This document shows, piece by piece, positions 9,005 to 15,996 of a DNA stretch of 64,000 nucleotides; the first letter of the stretch is position 1, and each line of letters begins with the position of its first letter. The stretch comes from Methylobacterium goesingense (GTDB lineage Bacteria; Pseudomonadota; Alphaproteobacteria; Rhizobiales; Beijerinckiaceae): the NCBI RefSeq assembly GCF_022179225.1, contig NZ_BPQL01000016.1, positions 24,067-88,066 on the forward strand. The letters run 5' to 3'. The position numbers and the translations under genes are program-made. The notes below the pieces were generated by a model, which was given only the letters and a program-made list of their open reading frames with translations, did not search any database and was not told the DNA's origin.

Positions 9005-9880
9005 ATGCCGACGGTGCGCTTCGATCCGACACTCAGCCGCAGCGCGGCCCTCAAGCAGATGACGGAGGCGTTGGCGGCGCAGGGCATCCTCGGCAACGAT
9101 GCCCGCTTCCTCGTCCTCGACCTGCTCGGGCTCAGCACGACCGAACTCATCCTGCACGGCGACCGGCCGCTGGGCACGCCCGATGCGAGCCGGCTCGAAG
9201 CGGGCCTGGCGCGGCGGATTTCCGGAGAGCCCGTGGCGCGCATCGTCGGCGCCTGGGAGTTCTGGGGCCTGCCCTTTGGGCTCTGCGCCGAAACTCTGGT
9301 GCCCCGCGCCGACACCGAGACCCTGGTGGAGGTGGCCCTTGCCGCCCAGGCCGACCGCCGCCGCCCCTTGCGCGTTCTTGACCTCGGCACGGGCTCGGGC
9401 TGCATCCTGGTGGCTCTGCTCAGCGAATTGCCGAACGCTTTCGGGATCGGGCTCGACCGCGCGCACGCGGCCCTGGTGCAGGCCCGGACCAACGCGGACC
9501 GGAACGGCGTCGGCCGGCGGGCGGCTTTCGTCCAGGCCGACTGGACGGCCGGCCTGGACGGGGCCTTCGATCTCGTCGTCTCGAACCCGCCCTACATTGC
9601 CAGCCCGGCGATTCCGGGCCTCGCCGTGGAGGTCCGGTGTCACGATCCCCTAGCCGCCCTCGACGGCGGGACCGACGGGCTCGATGCGTATCGCCACATC
9701 CTACGCAATCTGACCCTGGGACCGACCCGACTCGCACCGGGCGGCACGCTGGCGTTCGAGATCGGCTACGATCAGGCTGAGGCCGTTCAACGGCTCGGGC
9801 TGGAGGCCGGGTTCGGGCCGGGGCGGGTCACGCGTGACCTCGCGGGCCATGCCCGCGTCGTGTGTTTCCGGCCGGACTGA
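9005..9880 (+). CDS. prmC: Release factor glutamine N5-methyltransferase
   Basis: A 291-residue SAM-dependent methyltransferase that methylates the GGQ glutamine of RF1/RF2. The SAM motif LDLGTGSG is at residues 125-132 and the catalytic NPPY motif at 194-197. The N-terminal helical domain binds the release factor; VPRADTE at 99-105 is a further family hallmark. It sits directly behind prfA, the usual arrangement. The stop is followed by a 445-base non-coding stretch that leads to the DUF4167 gene. Confidence 0.95.
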   Translation: MPTVRFDPTLSRSAALKQMTEALAAQGILGNDARFLVLDLLGLSTTELILHGDRPLGTPDASRLEAGLARRISGEPVARIVGAWEFWGLPFGLCAETLVPRADTETLVEVALAAQADRRRPLRVLDLGTGSGCILVALLSELPNAFGIGLDRAHAALVQARTNADRNGVGRRAAFVQADWTAGLDGAFDLVVSNPPYIASPAIPGLAVEVRCHDPLAALDGGTDGLDAYRHILRNLTLGPTRLAPGGTLAFEIGYDQAEAVQRLGLEAGFGPGRVTRDLAGHARVVCFRPD

Positions 9881-10325
9881 ACCGGTTTGGAGAACGGGAC
9901 TTGTGGGGTGGACGCGCGAAACTTATCTACGGATCGGTAAGCGGCGCAAAAAGAGCTTGTTGCCACGCGCATCAACCGCTAGTCTCCCGTGCAGATCGCG
10001 AACGGTCCATTAAGATGGACTGCGGTAAGGTGGGTAGCGGCTTCGTTCCGCAACGCTCTTAGACGGTCTCCCCACGATCAGGCTGGCGCGCGCAGGACGA
10101 GGCGTAGAAGCTTGGTCAACTTCGAGCCTGAGACCCGAAGGACGCCTGAACGCTCAGAGCGCTTCGGCCGAGGGACAGACGGCAAGCACGGCGAAACCGA
10201 TCACGGATAAACCGGACCCGGATCACGCGGCGCCACCGACGAGCCACAGCCAAGGTGTCGTCGTCATCGCCTGGAACCGCCGCATCATCAGACGCTCCGA
10301 GACGAACGAGGGTCAATCGAGACCG
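9881..10325 (+). promoter_or_regulatory. Intergenic region with candidate promoter and long leader for the DUF4167 gene
   Basis: A 445-base stretch without a convincing gene. A sigma70-like element can be read: TTGTTG at 9957-9962, a 17-base spacer and TAGTCT at 9980-9985. This would start RNA near 9992 and give a leader of about 330 bases. Just after the predicted start is a perfect 6-bp stem with a 4-base loop (GTCCAT at 10005-10010, ATGGAC at 10015-10020). Short reading frames here have no good ribosome site and no recognisable protein signature. The promoter and the function of the leader are inference. Confidence 0.35.
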
Positions 10326-11642
10326 ATGAGACCAAACCAGAATAGACGGATGCGCGGTCGTAACCGCCCCAAGGGTCCCAATCCGCTCACGCGTTCCTAC
10401 GAATCCAACGGGCCGGACGTCAAGATTCGCGGCACCGCTCAGCACATCGCCGACAAGTACGCCCAGCTTGCACGCGATGCGCAAGCCAGTGGTGACCCGG
10501 TTGCGGCTGAGAATTACTTTCAGCACGGCGAGCATTATTTTCGGATCATTTCCGGAGCGCAGGAGCAGGCCCGCCAGCAGGTCGGCGGCTACGCTCGTGG
10601 CTTCGACGATGCCGACGATGACGGCGACGATGACGGCGCTGGCGCGCCCCAGGGCTACGCCGCCTCCAGCTACGGCGCGAACGGCTACAACGACGAGTAC
10701 GCGGAGACCGCACCGGCGGCCCAGCCGCAGACCTACGAGCCGCGGCAGGACACGCGTGGCGAGGCCCGCCCCGATACGCGATCCGATGGGGCCCAGGACG
10801 GCAACCGCCAGAACCGCCGTGACCGCTTCGCGAACCGGAACGATCGTCAGCAGCGCTTCGAGAACCAGCGCGACGGATATCGTCCGGATTCGAACCGGCA
10901 AGACGCGAATCGACAGGACGGCAACCGGCAGGATTTCGCCCGTAACGATGCCCCGCGTGGGGATTACGGTCGCCAAGATGCCAATCGCCAGGATACCGGT
11001 CGCCAAGATTCCGGTCGCCAAGATTCCGGTCGCCAAGACTCAAGTCGCCAGGATGCCAATCGGGCGGATTTCAGCCGTCAGGAGCAGCCGCGCGCGGAGT
11101 TCCCGCGCCAGGACTATTCCCGGCAAGACCAGCCACGACAGGACCAGCCGCGACAGGACCAGCCCCGCCAGGAGTTCGGGCGGTCCGGTTCCGCTCGGGG
11201 TGAGACCCCGCGCTACGGGAACGGTCGGGCCGACAACGGCGGGAACGAGCCGAGTCGGCTCGATCAGAACGCCCCGGATGCAGGCCGTCAGGAATTGCCC
11301 CGTCAGGAAATCCCTCGGCAAGAGCTTCCTCGGCAGGAGCAATCGCGTCCGGTCCGCACGAACGAGGCTCCGCCCCGTCGCAGCCGCCGTCGTGACGAGC
11401 AGGAGCCGCGCGACGCCGAGGATGTCGCCGCGCTGCCGGCCTTCCTGATGACGCCGCCCCGCCCGGTGCCCGCGGTCGAACCCGCGTCCGAGCCGGTGCC
11501 GTCGCAGTCCCCATCGAGCCCCGCCTCGGACGAGCCTCCCCTGCCGCCGAAGCCCCGGCGCCGCCGCCGCGCCCGCTTCGAGGGTTCGGAGGGCTCAGAG
11601 GGGAATGAGACCTCCGGCGACGTCTCGCCGATCACCGAGTAG
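10326..11642 (+). CDS. DUF4167 domain protein with long repetitive disordered tail
   Basis: A 438-residue protein. The N-terminal ~85 residues are the DUF4167 domain of alphaproteobacteria: a basic RRMRGRNRP start, NPLTRSYESNGPDVKIRG, and a helical part with YFQHGEHYFRI. From about residue 105 the protein is low complexity, with a long run of RQD/RQE triplets with Asn, Gly, Ser or Pro between them, then a proline-rich part and a basic KPRRRRRARF segment near the end. The domain's role is unsettled; a basic, RNA-binding-like character is only suggested by composition. DNA repeats of 15 bp underlie the tail, so length probably varies between strains. A strong hairpin follows the stop. Confidence 0.9.
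   Translation: MRPNQNRRMRGRNRPKGPNPLTRSYESNGPDVKIRGTAQHIADKYAQLARDAQASGDPVAAENYFQHGEHYFRIISGAQEQARQQVGGYARGFDDADDDGDDDGAGAPQGYAASSYGANGYNDEYAETAPAAQPQTYEPRQDTRGEARPDTRSDGAQDGNRQNRRDRFANRNDRQQRFENQRDGYRPDSNRQDANRQDGNRQDFARNDAPRGDYGRQDANRQDTGRQDSGRQDSGRQDSSRQDANRADFSRQEQPRAEFPRQDYSRQDQPRQDQPRQDQPRQEFGRSGSARGETPRYGNGRADNGGNEPSRLDQNAPDAGRQELPRQEIPRQELPRQEQSRPVRTNEAPPRRSRRRDEQEPRDAEDVAALPAFLMTPPRPVPAVEPASEPVPSQSPSSPASDEPPLPPKPRRRRRARFEGSEGSEGNETSGDVSPITE
10971..11060. repeat. 15-bp in-frame tandem repeats inside the DUF4167 gene
   Basis: Six consecutive 15-bp units, each beginning cgcca(a/g)ga and encoding RQDxx pentapeptides. Two adjacent copies (11001-11015 and 11016-11030) are identical; the others differ at a few positions. 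Because the unit is a multiple of three, gain or loss keeps the reading frame. Confidence 0.85.
11130..11174. repeat. Second 15-bp in-frame repeat block in the DUF4167 gene
   Basis: Three consecutive 15-bp units of the form cagcc(a/g/c)cg(a/c)caggac/g, coding for QPRQD/QPRQE. They differ at only a few bases and continue the RQD-rich tail after a less regular spacer. Confidence 0.8.
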
Positions 11643-11663
11643 GCGTCTGCCTAATCAAGCGCT

Positions 11664-12434
11664 TCAGGAAAGCCGTCCCGGTTCGGGGCGGCTTTCTCGT
11701 GTCTGGGGTCCGCGCCAGTCGAGAAAGGCCACCACGCGATGGCGGTGGCGTAGATGGCGCGCCGCTTCGCCGTAGGGCGCGAGGTCCCAGGTCCAGCGAC
11801 GGTCGGGCGTCCCGGGGTCGACACCGTGCAGGAGATCGAGCCGGTCGGTGATCCGGCCCACGCGGTCCTCTTCCAGTTGCTCCACATCCGTGAGGAGGCA
11901 GACCCGGGCGGCGAGGCGCGCCAATCCGTCGAGATGGGCGCCGACGATGCGGGCCCCGAGTTCGGCCGGAACCGGTCCCGCCCGGTCGAGGGGCAGGATC
12001 GGCAGTTGCGAGAGAACGTTCGCCGAGACCACGAAATCCACGCGGTCACCGCCGCAGAGCGCCGGCAGGGGATCGCCTCCGTTGCGCCCGCCCGTCAGGT
12101 CGGCCGTGATCAACCGCACGTTGGGGAAGGCCCGCGCCTGCCGGCGCGCCGGCCAGAGATGCACGGCATCCACGAGGTGGACCGCCTCGAAGGTCTGCGC
12201 GAGGTGGGCGAGCGGCACGTCCTGCAGGAGGCCGGACCCGAGCACCACCGCGACCCGCCGCTGCTGCAGCCCGGCGCAGGACGCGATCACCGCAGCGCGC
12301 GCCTGTTCGAGGTGGCTCGCCCAAGCCGCCCGGCAGCGCCGGGAGCGCGAGAGCAGCAGCACGCTCTCCCGCAGGTGGCGACGATGCGCCAGGGGCACCG
12401 GCGTGGTCATCAGGTGAAGCAATTCGATCAGCAT
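11664..12434 (-). CDS. Conserved-looking protein with methyltransferase-like Rossmann core
   Basis: A 256-residue protein without a named family that I can assign. The middle has the layout of a SAM-dependent methyltransferase: VAVVLGSGLLQDVPL as the glycine loop (about residues 61-75), VHLVDAVHL with an acidic residue ending strand 2, NVRLITADLT, and DFVVSANVLSQLP as a motif IV-like segment. The usual GxGxG is only partly present (GSG). The N-terminal 50 residues are arginine-rich and helical. It is probably cytoplasmic. Its last codons overlap the terminator of the convergent DUF4167 gene. A substrate cannot be proposed. Confidence 0.65.
   Translation of the reverse strand: MLIELLHLMTTPVPLAHRRHLRESVLLLSRSRRCRAAWASHLEQARAAVIASCAGLQQRRVAVVLGSGLLQDVPLAHLAQTFEAVHLVDAVHLWPARRQARAFPNVRLITADLTGGRNGGDPLPALCGGDRVDFVVSANVLSQLPILPLDRAGPVPAELGARIVGAHLDGLARLAARVCLLTDVEQLEEDRVGRITDRLDLLHGVDPGTPDRRWTWDLAPYGEAARHLRHRHRVVAFLDWRGPQTRESRPEPGRLS
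11668..11696. terminator. Terminator hairpin after the DUF4167 gene
   Basis: GAAAGCCG at 11668-11675 pairs with CGGCTTTC at 11689-11696, and an inner CCCG/CGGG stem extends it. The right arm ends in a TTTC run, as in a rho-independent terminator for plus-strand transcription. It overlaps the last codons of the convergent minus-strand gene, so it may serve both directions. Confidence 0.75.
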
Positions 12435-12541
12435 GGATGTCGCTTCAAAGATTGCCCGATCGGGAACCGTGGCACGCGGCTGCCGTTGCGCTTGGGCCCT
12501 GGCGAGCGCGAACCCGCGCCTGCAATCTTCCCGGAGCGACC

Positions 12542-12706
12542 GTGTCGAACCTCGTCCGTATCCTACTCGCGATCTTTCTGCCCCCAGTCGCGGTCCTGAT
12601 GACCAACGGCATCGGCCTGCAATTCCTGCTCAACATCCTTTTGACCATCTTCTTCGTCCTGCCGGGCACCATCCACGCCCTCTGGCTGGTGCTGCGCGAG
12701 CGCTGA
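12542..12706 (+). CDS. YqaE/Pmp3-family small membrane protein
   Basis: A 54-residue hydrophobic protein of the Pmp3/YqaE (UPF0057) family. Two membrane helices are clear: LVRILLAIFLPPVAVLM, with the family's double proline, and FLLNILLTIFFVLPGTIHALW. Family members in yeast and plants affect membrane potential and salt tolerance; bacterial roles are poorly known. I use GTG 12542, because it gives the typical 52-57-residue length and a start of (M)SNLVRI. An upstream in-frame start would add an unrelated arginine-rich leader. It stands divergent from the methyltransferase-like gene and 72 bases ahead of the oxidoreductase pair. Confidence 0.88.
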   Translation: MSNLVRILLAIFLPPVAVLMTNGIGLQFLLNILLTIFFVLPGTIHALWLVLRER

Positions 12707-12778
12707 GAGGATGATAGCCTTCCACCTCGCCGGGGCGCCGCGAACCGGCCTTCGGCGTGATGGGATCATGAGGTTGCG

Positions 12779-13384
12779 ATGAGCACACGCGGGTTCACCG
12801 GGCGCAAGCCGCCGGAGGCGACGCGAGAGCGCCTTCCGCCAGGGCAGTACCTGACCGACGATTTCCCCGTCCTGCAGATCGGCCCAAATCCTCGCATCGA
12901 TCTGGCGACCTGGTCCTTCACCCTGCGCGAGGGTTCGCGGCCCCTGAAGAGCTGGACCTGGGACGAGTTCAACGCGCTGCCCCGCACGCGCTGGGGCGGG
13001 GACATCCACTGCGTGACGAAGTGGTCGAAGTTCGACACCGCCTGGGAAGGCGTGAGCTTCGACGCGCTGTTGGCCGCTGCGGGGATCGAAGCCCCGACTG
13101 AGTTCCTGCTCGCCGAGGGCTACGACGATTACACCACCAACGTCCCGGTGACGGATCTCGTCGGCGGCAAGGGCATGGTGGCGACCCATTACGACGGCAA
13201 GCCGATCCCGACCGACCATGGTGGCCCTGCCCGGCTCCTCGTGCCGCACCTCTATTTCTGGAAGAGCGCTAAGTGGGTGAAGGGCCTGCGCTTCACGAAG
13301 CGCGACGAGGGCGGGTTCTGGGAAATGCGCGGTTATCACATGTACGGCGATCCCTGGCGCGAGCAGCGCTTCACCGGTGACTGA
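12779..13384 (+). CDS. Sulfite-oxidase-like molybdopterin oxidoreductase
   Basis: A 201-residue protein of the oxidoreductase molybdopterin-binding domain (YuiH-type short family). Cys78, in GGDIHCVTKWS, is the expected molybdenum-ligating cysteine. Further marks are WSKFDTAWEGVSFDALL and GGPARLLVPHLYFWKSAKWVKGL. No signal peptide is visible, unlike exported MsrP/sulfite oxidases, so it is likely cytoplasmic. Physiological substrate is unknown. The gene overlaps the next one, a flavin reductase, by 8 bases. This coupling suggests that the reductase supplies electrons to the molybdenum centre. Confidence 0.88.
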   Translation: MSTRGFTGRKPPEATRERLPPGQYLTDDFPVLQIGPNPRIDLATWSFTLREGSRPLKSWTWDEFNALPRTRWGGDIHCVTKWSKFDTAWEGVSFDALLAAAGIEAPTEFLLAEGYDDYTTNVPVTDLVGGKGMVATHYDGKPIPTDHGGPARLLVPHLYFWKSAKWVKGLRFTKRDEGGFWEMRGYHMYGDPWREQRFTGD

Positions 13385-14099
13385 TCCGGACCCGAGGCCC
13401 CTCCCCTGGCAGACCGCCACCCTCACGGCGATCCGGCCGATCACCCAGCGGGTGAAGAGCTACCGCTTCCAGGTCGGTTTCGACCGGCCGGTGTTGGCCG
13501 GTCAGCATGTCGATGTCCGGCTCACCGCGCCGGACGGCTATCAGGCCCAGCGCAGCTACTCCATCGCCTCCGCGCCCGCCGGCGACGGCACAATCGAGCT
13601 GATGATCGAGGGCCTGCCGGACGGTGAAGTCTCGGGCTTCTTCGACGCGGTAGCGGAGATCGGCGATACGATCGAGCTGCGTGGACCGATCGGCGGCGCC
13701 TTCGTCTGGCGACCGGAGGATGGCGGCCCCCTGCTGCTGGCCGGCGGCGGCTCGGGCGTGGTGCCGCTCCTGGCGATGCTGCGCCACCGCGCGGCGGCGG
13801 CGCCCGGCGTCCCGGCCCTCCTCCTCTATTCGGTGCGCGAGGCGAGCGAGGTCATCGCCGCGGAGGAACTGGCCGTCCGTGCCCGGGACGAGCCGCATTT
13901 TCAACTGATGCTCAACCTCACCCGCGCTGGCGGCCGCCGGGTCGACGCGGCGATGATCGCCGAGGCGCTCGAACGGCTCGGGCCGCCCCGCCACGCCTAT
14001 TTGTGCGGCGGCAATCCGTTCGTCGGGGCGGTGGCGGATCTGCTCCTCGACGCCGGACTGGACCCCGCCCGCGTCCACACCGAGCGCTTCGGCGGCTGA
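13377..14099 (+). CDS. Ferredoxin-NADP reductase-like FAD/NAD-binding oxidoreductase
   Basis: A 240-residue flavoprotein reductase. The FAD domain has RSYSIAS, in which the Arg and Ser contact FAD; the nucleotide domain has GGGSGVVPLLAML and ends with YLCGGNPFVGAV. There is no iron-sulfur domain. It starts at GTG 13377 inside the end of the molybdopterin gene (8-base overlap), a sign of translational coupling. The likely role is electron transfer between NAD(P)H and the molybdopterin enzyme; the direction is inference. Confidence 0.87.
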   Translation: MTDPDPRPLPWQTATLTAIRPITQRVKSYRFQVGFDRPVLAGQHVDVRLTAPDGYQAQRSYSIASAPAGDGTIELMIEGLPDGEVSGFFDAVAEIGDTIELRGPIGGAFVWRPEDGGPLLLAGGGSGVVPLLAMLRHRAAAAPGVPALLLYSVREASEVIAAEELAVRARDEPHFQLMLNLTRAGGRRVDAAMIAEALERLGPPRHAYLCGGNPFVGAVADLLLDAGLDPARVHTERFGG

Positions 14100-14169
14100 T
14101 CGGGCCCAGACTTGTCGCTTCACCGGCCTCGGTCGTAGATTGTCCGAGCAAGCGGAGGTTCGAGCCATC

Positions 14170-14595
14170 ATGGCGAAGGAATCTGACCAGCACACCGGGC
14201 AGTGTCACTGCGGCGGCGTCCGTTTCCGGGCGACATTGGTCGACGGGTTCGACACGCTGCGCCGGTGCACCTACTCGTATTGCCGGATGCGCGGTGCCGT
14301 CGTCGTCTCGGCGGAGATCGGCGGCGTCGAAATCCTGCAGGGCGAAGCGTTGCTGACCTCCTATCGCTTCAACACCGGCACGGCGCAGCACTTCTTTTGC
14401 GGGCGCTGCGGGATCTACACCCACCACCAGCGCCGCTCGAACCCGAACCAGTACGGCGTCAACGTCGCCTGCCTCGACGGGGTCAGTCCGTTCGATTTCG
14501 CCGAAATTCCCGTCTTCGACGGCGTGAATCACCCGAGCGATACCGGCGGTGTGACCCGCCGCGCGGGGACGCTGCGCTTCGCCACCGAGACCTAA
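14170..14595 (+). CDS. GFA-fold (glutathione-dependent formaldehyde-activating-like) protein with altered zinc site
   Basis: A 141-residue protein of the GFA/CENP-V fold. The structural zinc cysteines are present: Cys12 and Cys14 in GQCHCGGVRF, and Cys77 and Cys80 in FFCGRCGIYTHH. The second motif should read CxCxxC, but here it is C-T-Y-S-Y-C (Cys33, Tyr35, Cys38), so one of three catalytic-zinc cysteines is replaced by tyrosine. Ordinary formaldehyde-glutathione chemistry is therefore doubtful. ATG 14170 is preferred over an upstream TTG. Its stop overlaps by three bases the stop of the convergent FAD oxidoreductase. Confidence 0.82.
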   Translation: MAKESDQHTGQCHCGGVRFRATLVDGFDTLRRCTYSYCRMRGAVVVSAEIGGVEILQGEALLTSYRFNTGTAQHFFCGRCGIYTHHQRRSNPNQYGVNVACLDGVSPFDFAEIPVFDGVNHPSDTGGVTRRAGTLRFATET

Positions 14596-15680
14596 ACGTC
14601 GATCAGGCGGTCGGCGACCTCCTCGGCGAGCGAAAGGCTCGACGTCAGCCCCGGGCTCTCGATGCCAAAGAGATGGATCAGGCGGCGGAACCCGTGCTCG
14701 CCCGGACCGTCGATGTGGAAATCGGCCGCCGGCTCGCCCGGGCCGGTGAGCTTCGGACGGATGCCCGCGTAGTCCGGCGTCAGTACGCCCTCCGGCAGGC
14801 CGGGCCAGTAGCGGCGGATGGCGCTGGCGAAACGATCGGCTCGGGCCGGATCGACCTGATAGTCGAGGGTGTCGACCCACTCGACATCCGGCCCGAAGCG
14901 CATGCGCCCGGCGAGATCCAGGGTGAGGTGGATGCCGAGGCCGCCTTCCACCGGCGCCGGATAGATCAGCCGTGCGAAAGCCGGGCGTCCCAGGCAACCG
15001 AAATAGCTGCCCTTGGCCAGAACCTGGCGCGGGATGCGCGCGGCCGGGTAGCCCTCGACCGTGCCGGCCACCGCCTGCGCGCCGAGGCCGGCGGCGTTGA
15101 CCACGGCATCGAACGGCAGGGCCTCACCGTTGACCGCGACGCGCCATCCATCGGGGGCCTGCGCGATATGCGCGACCCGGCTGTTGAAGGCGACGGCCCC
15201 GCCGGCATCTTCGAGATCGCCCTGAAGGGCGAGCATCAGGGCGTGGCTGTCGACGATGCCGGTCACGGGCGAATGGAGGGCGGCGACGCAGGCGAGGTTC
15301 GGCTCGAGCGCCCTCGCCTCGGACCCGTCCAGCATGACGAGGCCCGGAACGCCGTTGGCCTCGCCCCGCGCGGCGATCGCGGCGATCGCCTCACGCTCCG
15401 AATCGTTCGTGGCAACGATGAGCTTGCCGCAGCGCCGATGCGGTACGCCGTGGCTCTCGCAGAAGGCGTAGAGCAGGGCGGCCCCGGCGACGCAGTGGCG
15501 CGCGCGCGACGATCCGGCCGGATAGTACATCCCGGCATGGATCACCTCGGAGCTGCGGGCCGAGACGCCCGTTCCGATCGCGCCTTCGGATTCCGCGACG
15601 ATGACCGAATGCCCCCGGCGCGCGAGCGCACGGGCCGTGGCGAGTCCGACGATTCCGGCACCGACGACGAGGATATCCAT
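14592..15680 (-). CDS. FAD-dependent oxidoreductase, LhgO-like (L-2-hydroxyglutarate oxidase family)
   Basis: A 362-residue DAO-fold flavoprotein. The FAD-binding motif VVGAGIVGLATARALARRG starts at residue 5. SSEVIHAGMYYPAGSSRARHC is characteristic of the LhgO/YgaF branch, which oxidises L-2-hydroxyglutarate to 2-oxoglutarate and passes electrons to quinone. Late conserved parts are DYAGIRPKL and HLFGIESPGLTSSL. It starts at ATG 15680; a second ATG at 15692 would add four residues. The gene stands alone on the minus strand. Exact substrate is not proven. Confidence 0.85.
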   Translation of the reverse strand: MDILVVGAGIVGLATARALARRGHSVIVAESEGAIGTGVSARSSEVIHAGMYYPAGSSRARHCVAGAALLYAFCESHGVPHRRCGKLIVATNDSEREAIAAIAARGEANGVPGLVMLDGSEARALEPNLACVAALHSPVTGIVDSHALMLALQGDLEDAGGAVAFNSRVAHIAQAPDGWRVAVNGEALPFDAVVNAAGLGAQAVAGTVEGYPAARIPRQVLAKGSYFGCLGRPAFARLIYPAPVEGGLGIHLTLDLAGRMRFGPDVEWVDTLDYQVDPARADRFASAIRRYWPGLPEGVLTPDYAGIRPKLTGPGEPAADFHIDGPGEHGFRRLIHLFGIESPGLTSSLSLAEEVADRLIDV

Positions 15681-15692
15681 GGCGGCGGACAT

Positions 15693-15996
15693 GAGCACGA
15701 GGGCGAGGCGGAAGACAACCGCCCGAATCACGTGCCGGGCAAGCGCGAGTCGCGCGCCAGATGCCGGTCGGGAAGAATCCGCCGCGCCCTGCCTTTGCCT
15801 GGTAAAACCACGACGTCTCGGGCGGCGGCATCGGCATGCCCGGTGGGCGAGGGTCGCGCATGCATGTGCGGTCATGGCGCTGCGTCGAAGTTCCAGCTAC
15901 AAGGGCGTCCATCCGTAACCGTTCGAGGCCGGAATCACGTCGGTTCGGAGGATCGCGCCCCTGGGCGCATCCCTCCCCGGCGGGTTCTTCGCCTGC
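15693..15996. other. Intergenic region between divergent oxidoreductase and helicase genes
   Basis: About 300 bases with no convincing gene and no clear hairpin. It should contain the promoters for the minus-strand LhgO-like gene and the plus-strand DEAD-box helicase, but I cannot pick out confident -35/-10 pairs. Confidence 0.5.

Noticed and set aside
10971..11174. Regular short repeats as a CRISPR array
   Set aside because: The units are contiguous 15-mers without unique spacers and keep a reading frame inside a protein gene.
12437..12541. Upstream in-frame extension of the YqaE/Pmp3 gene
   Set aside because: It would add an arginine-rich leader absent from this 52-57-residue family. GTG 12542 gives the normal length.
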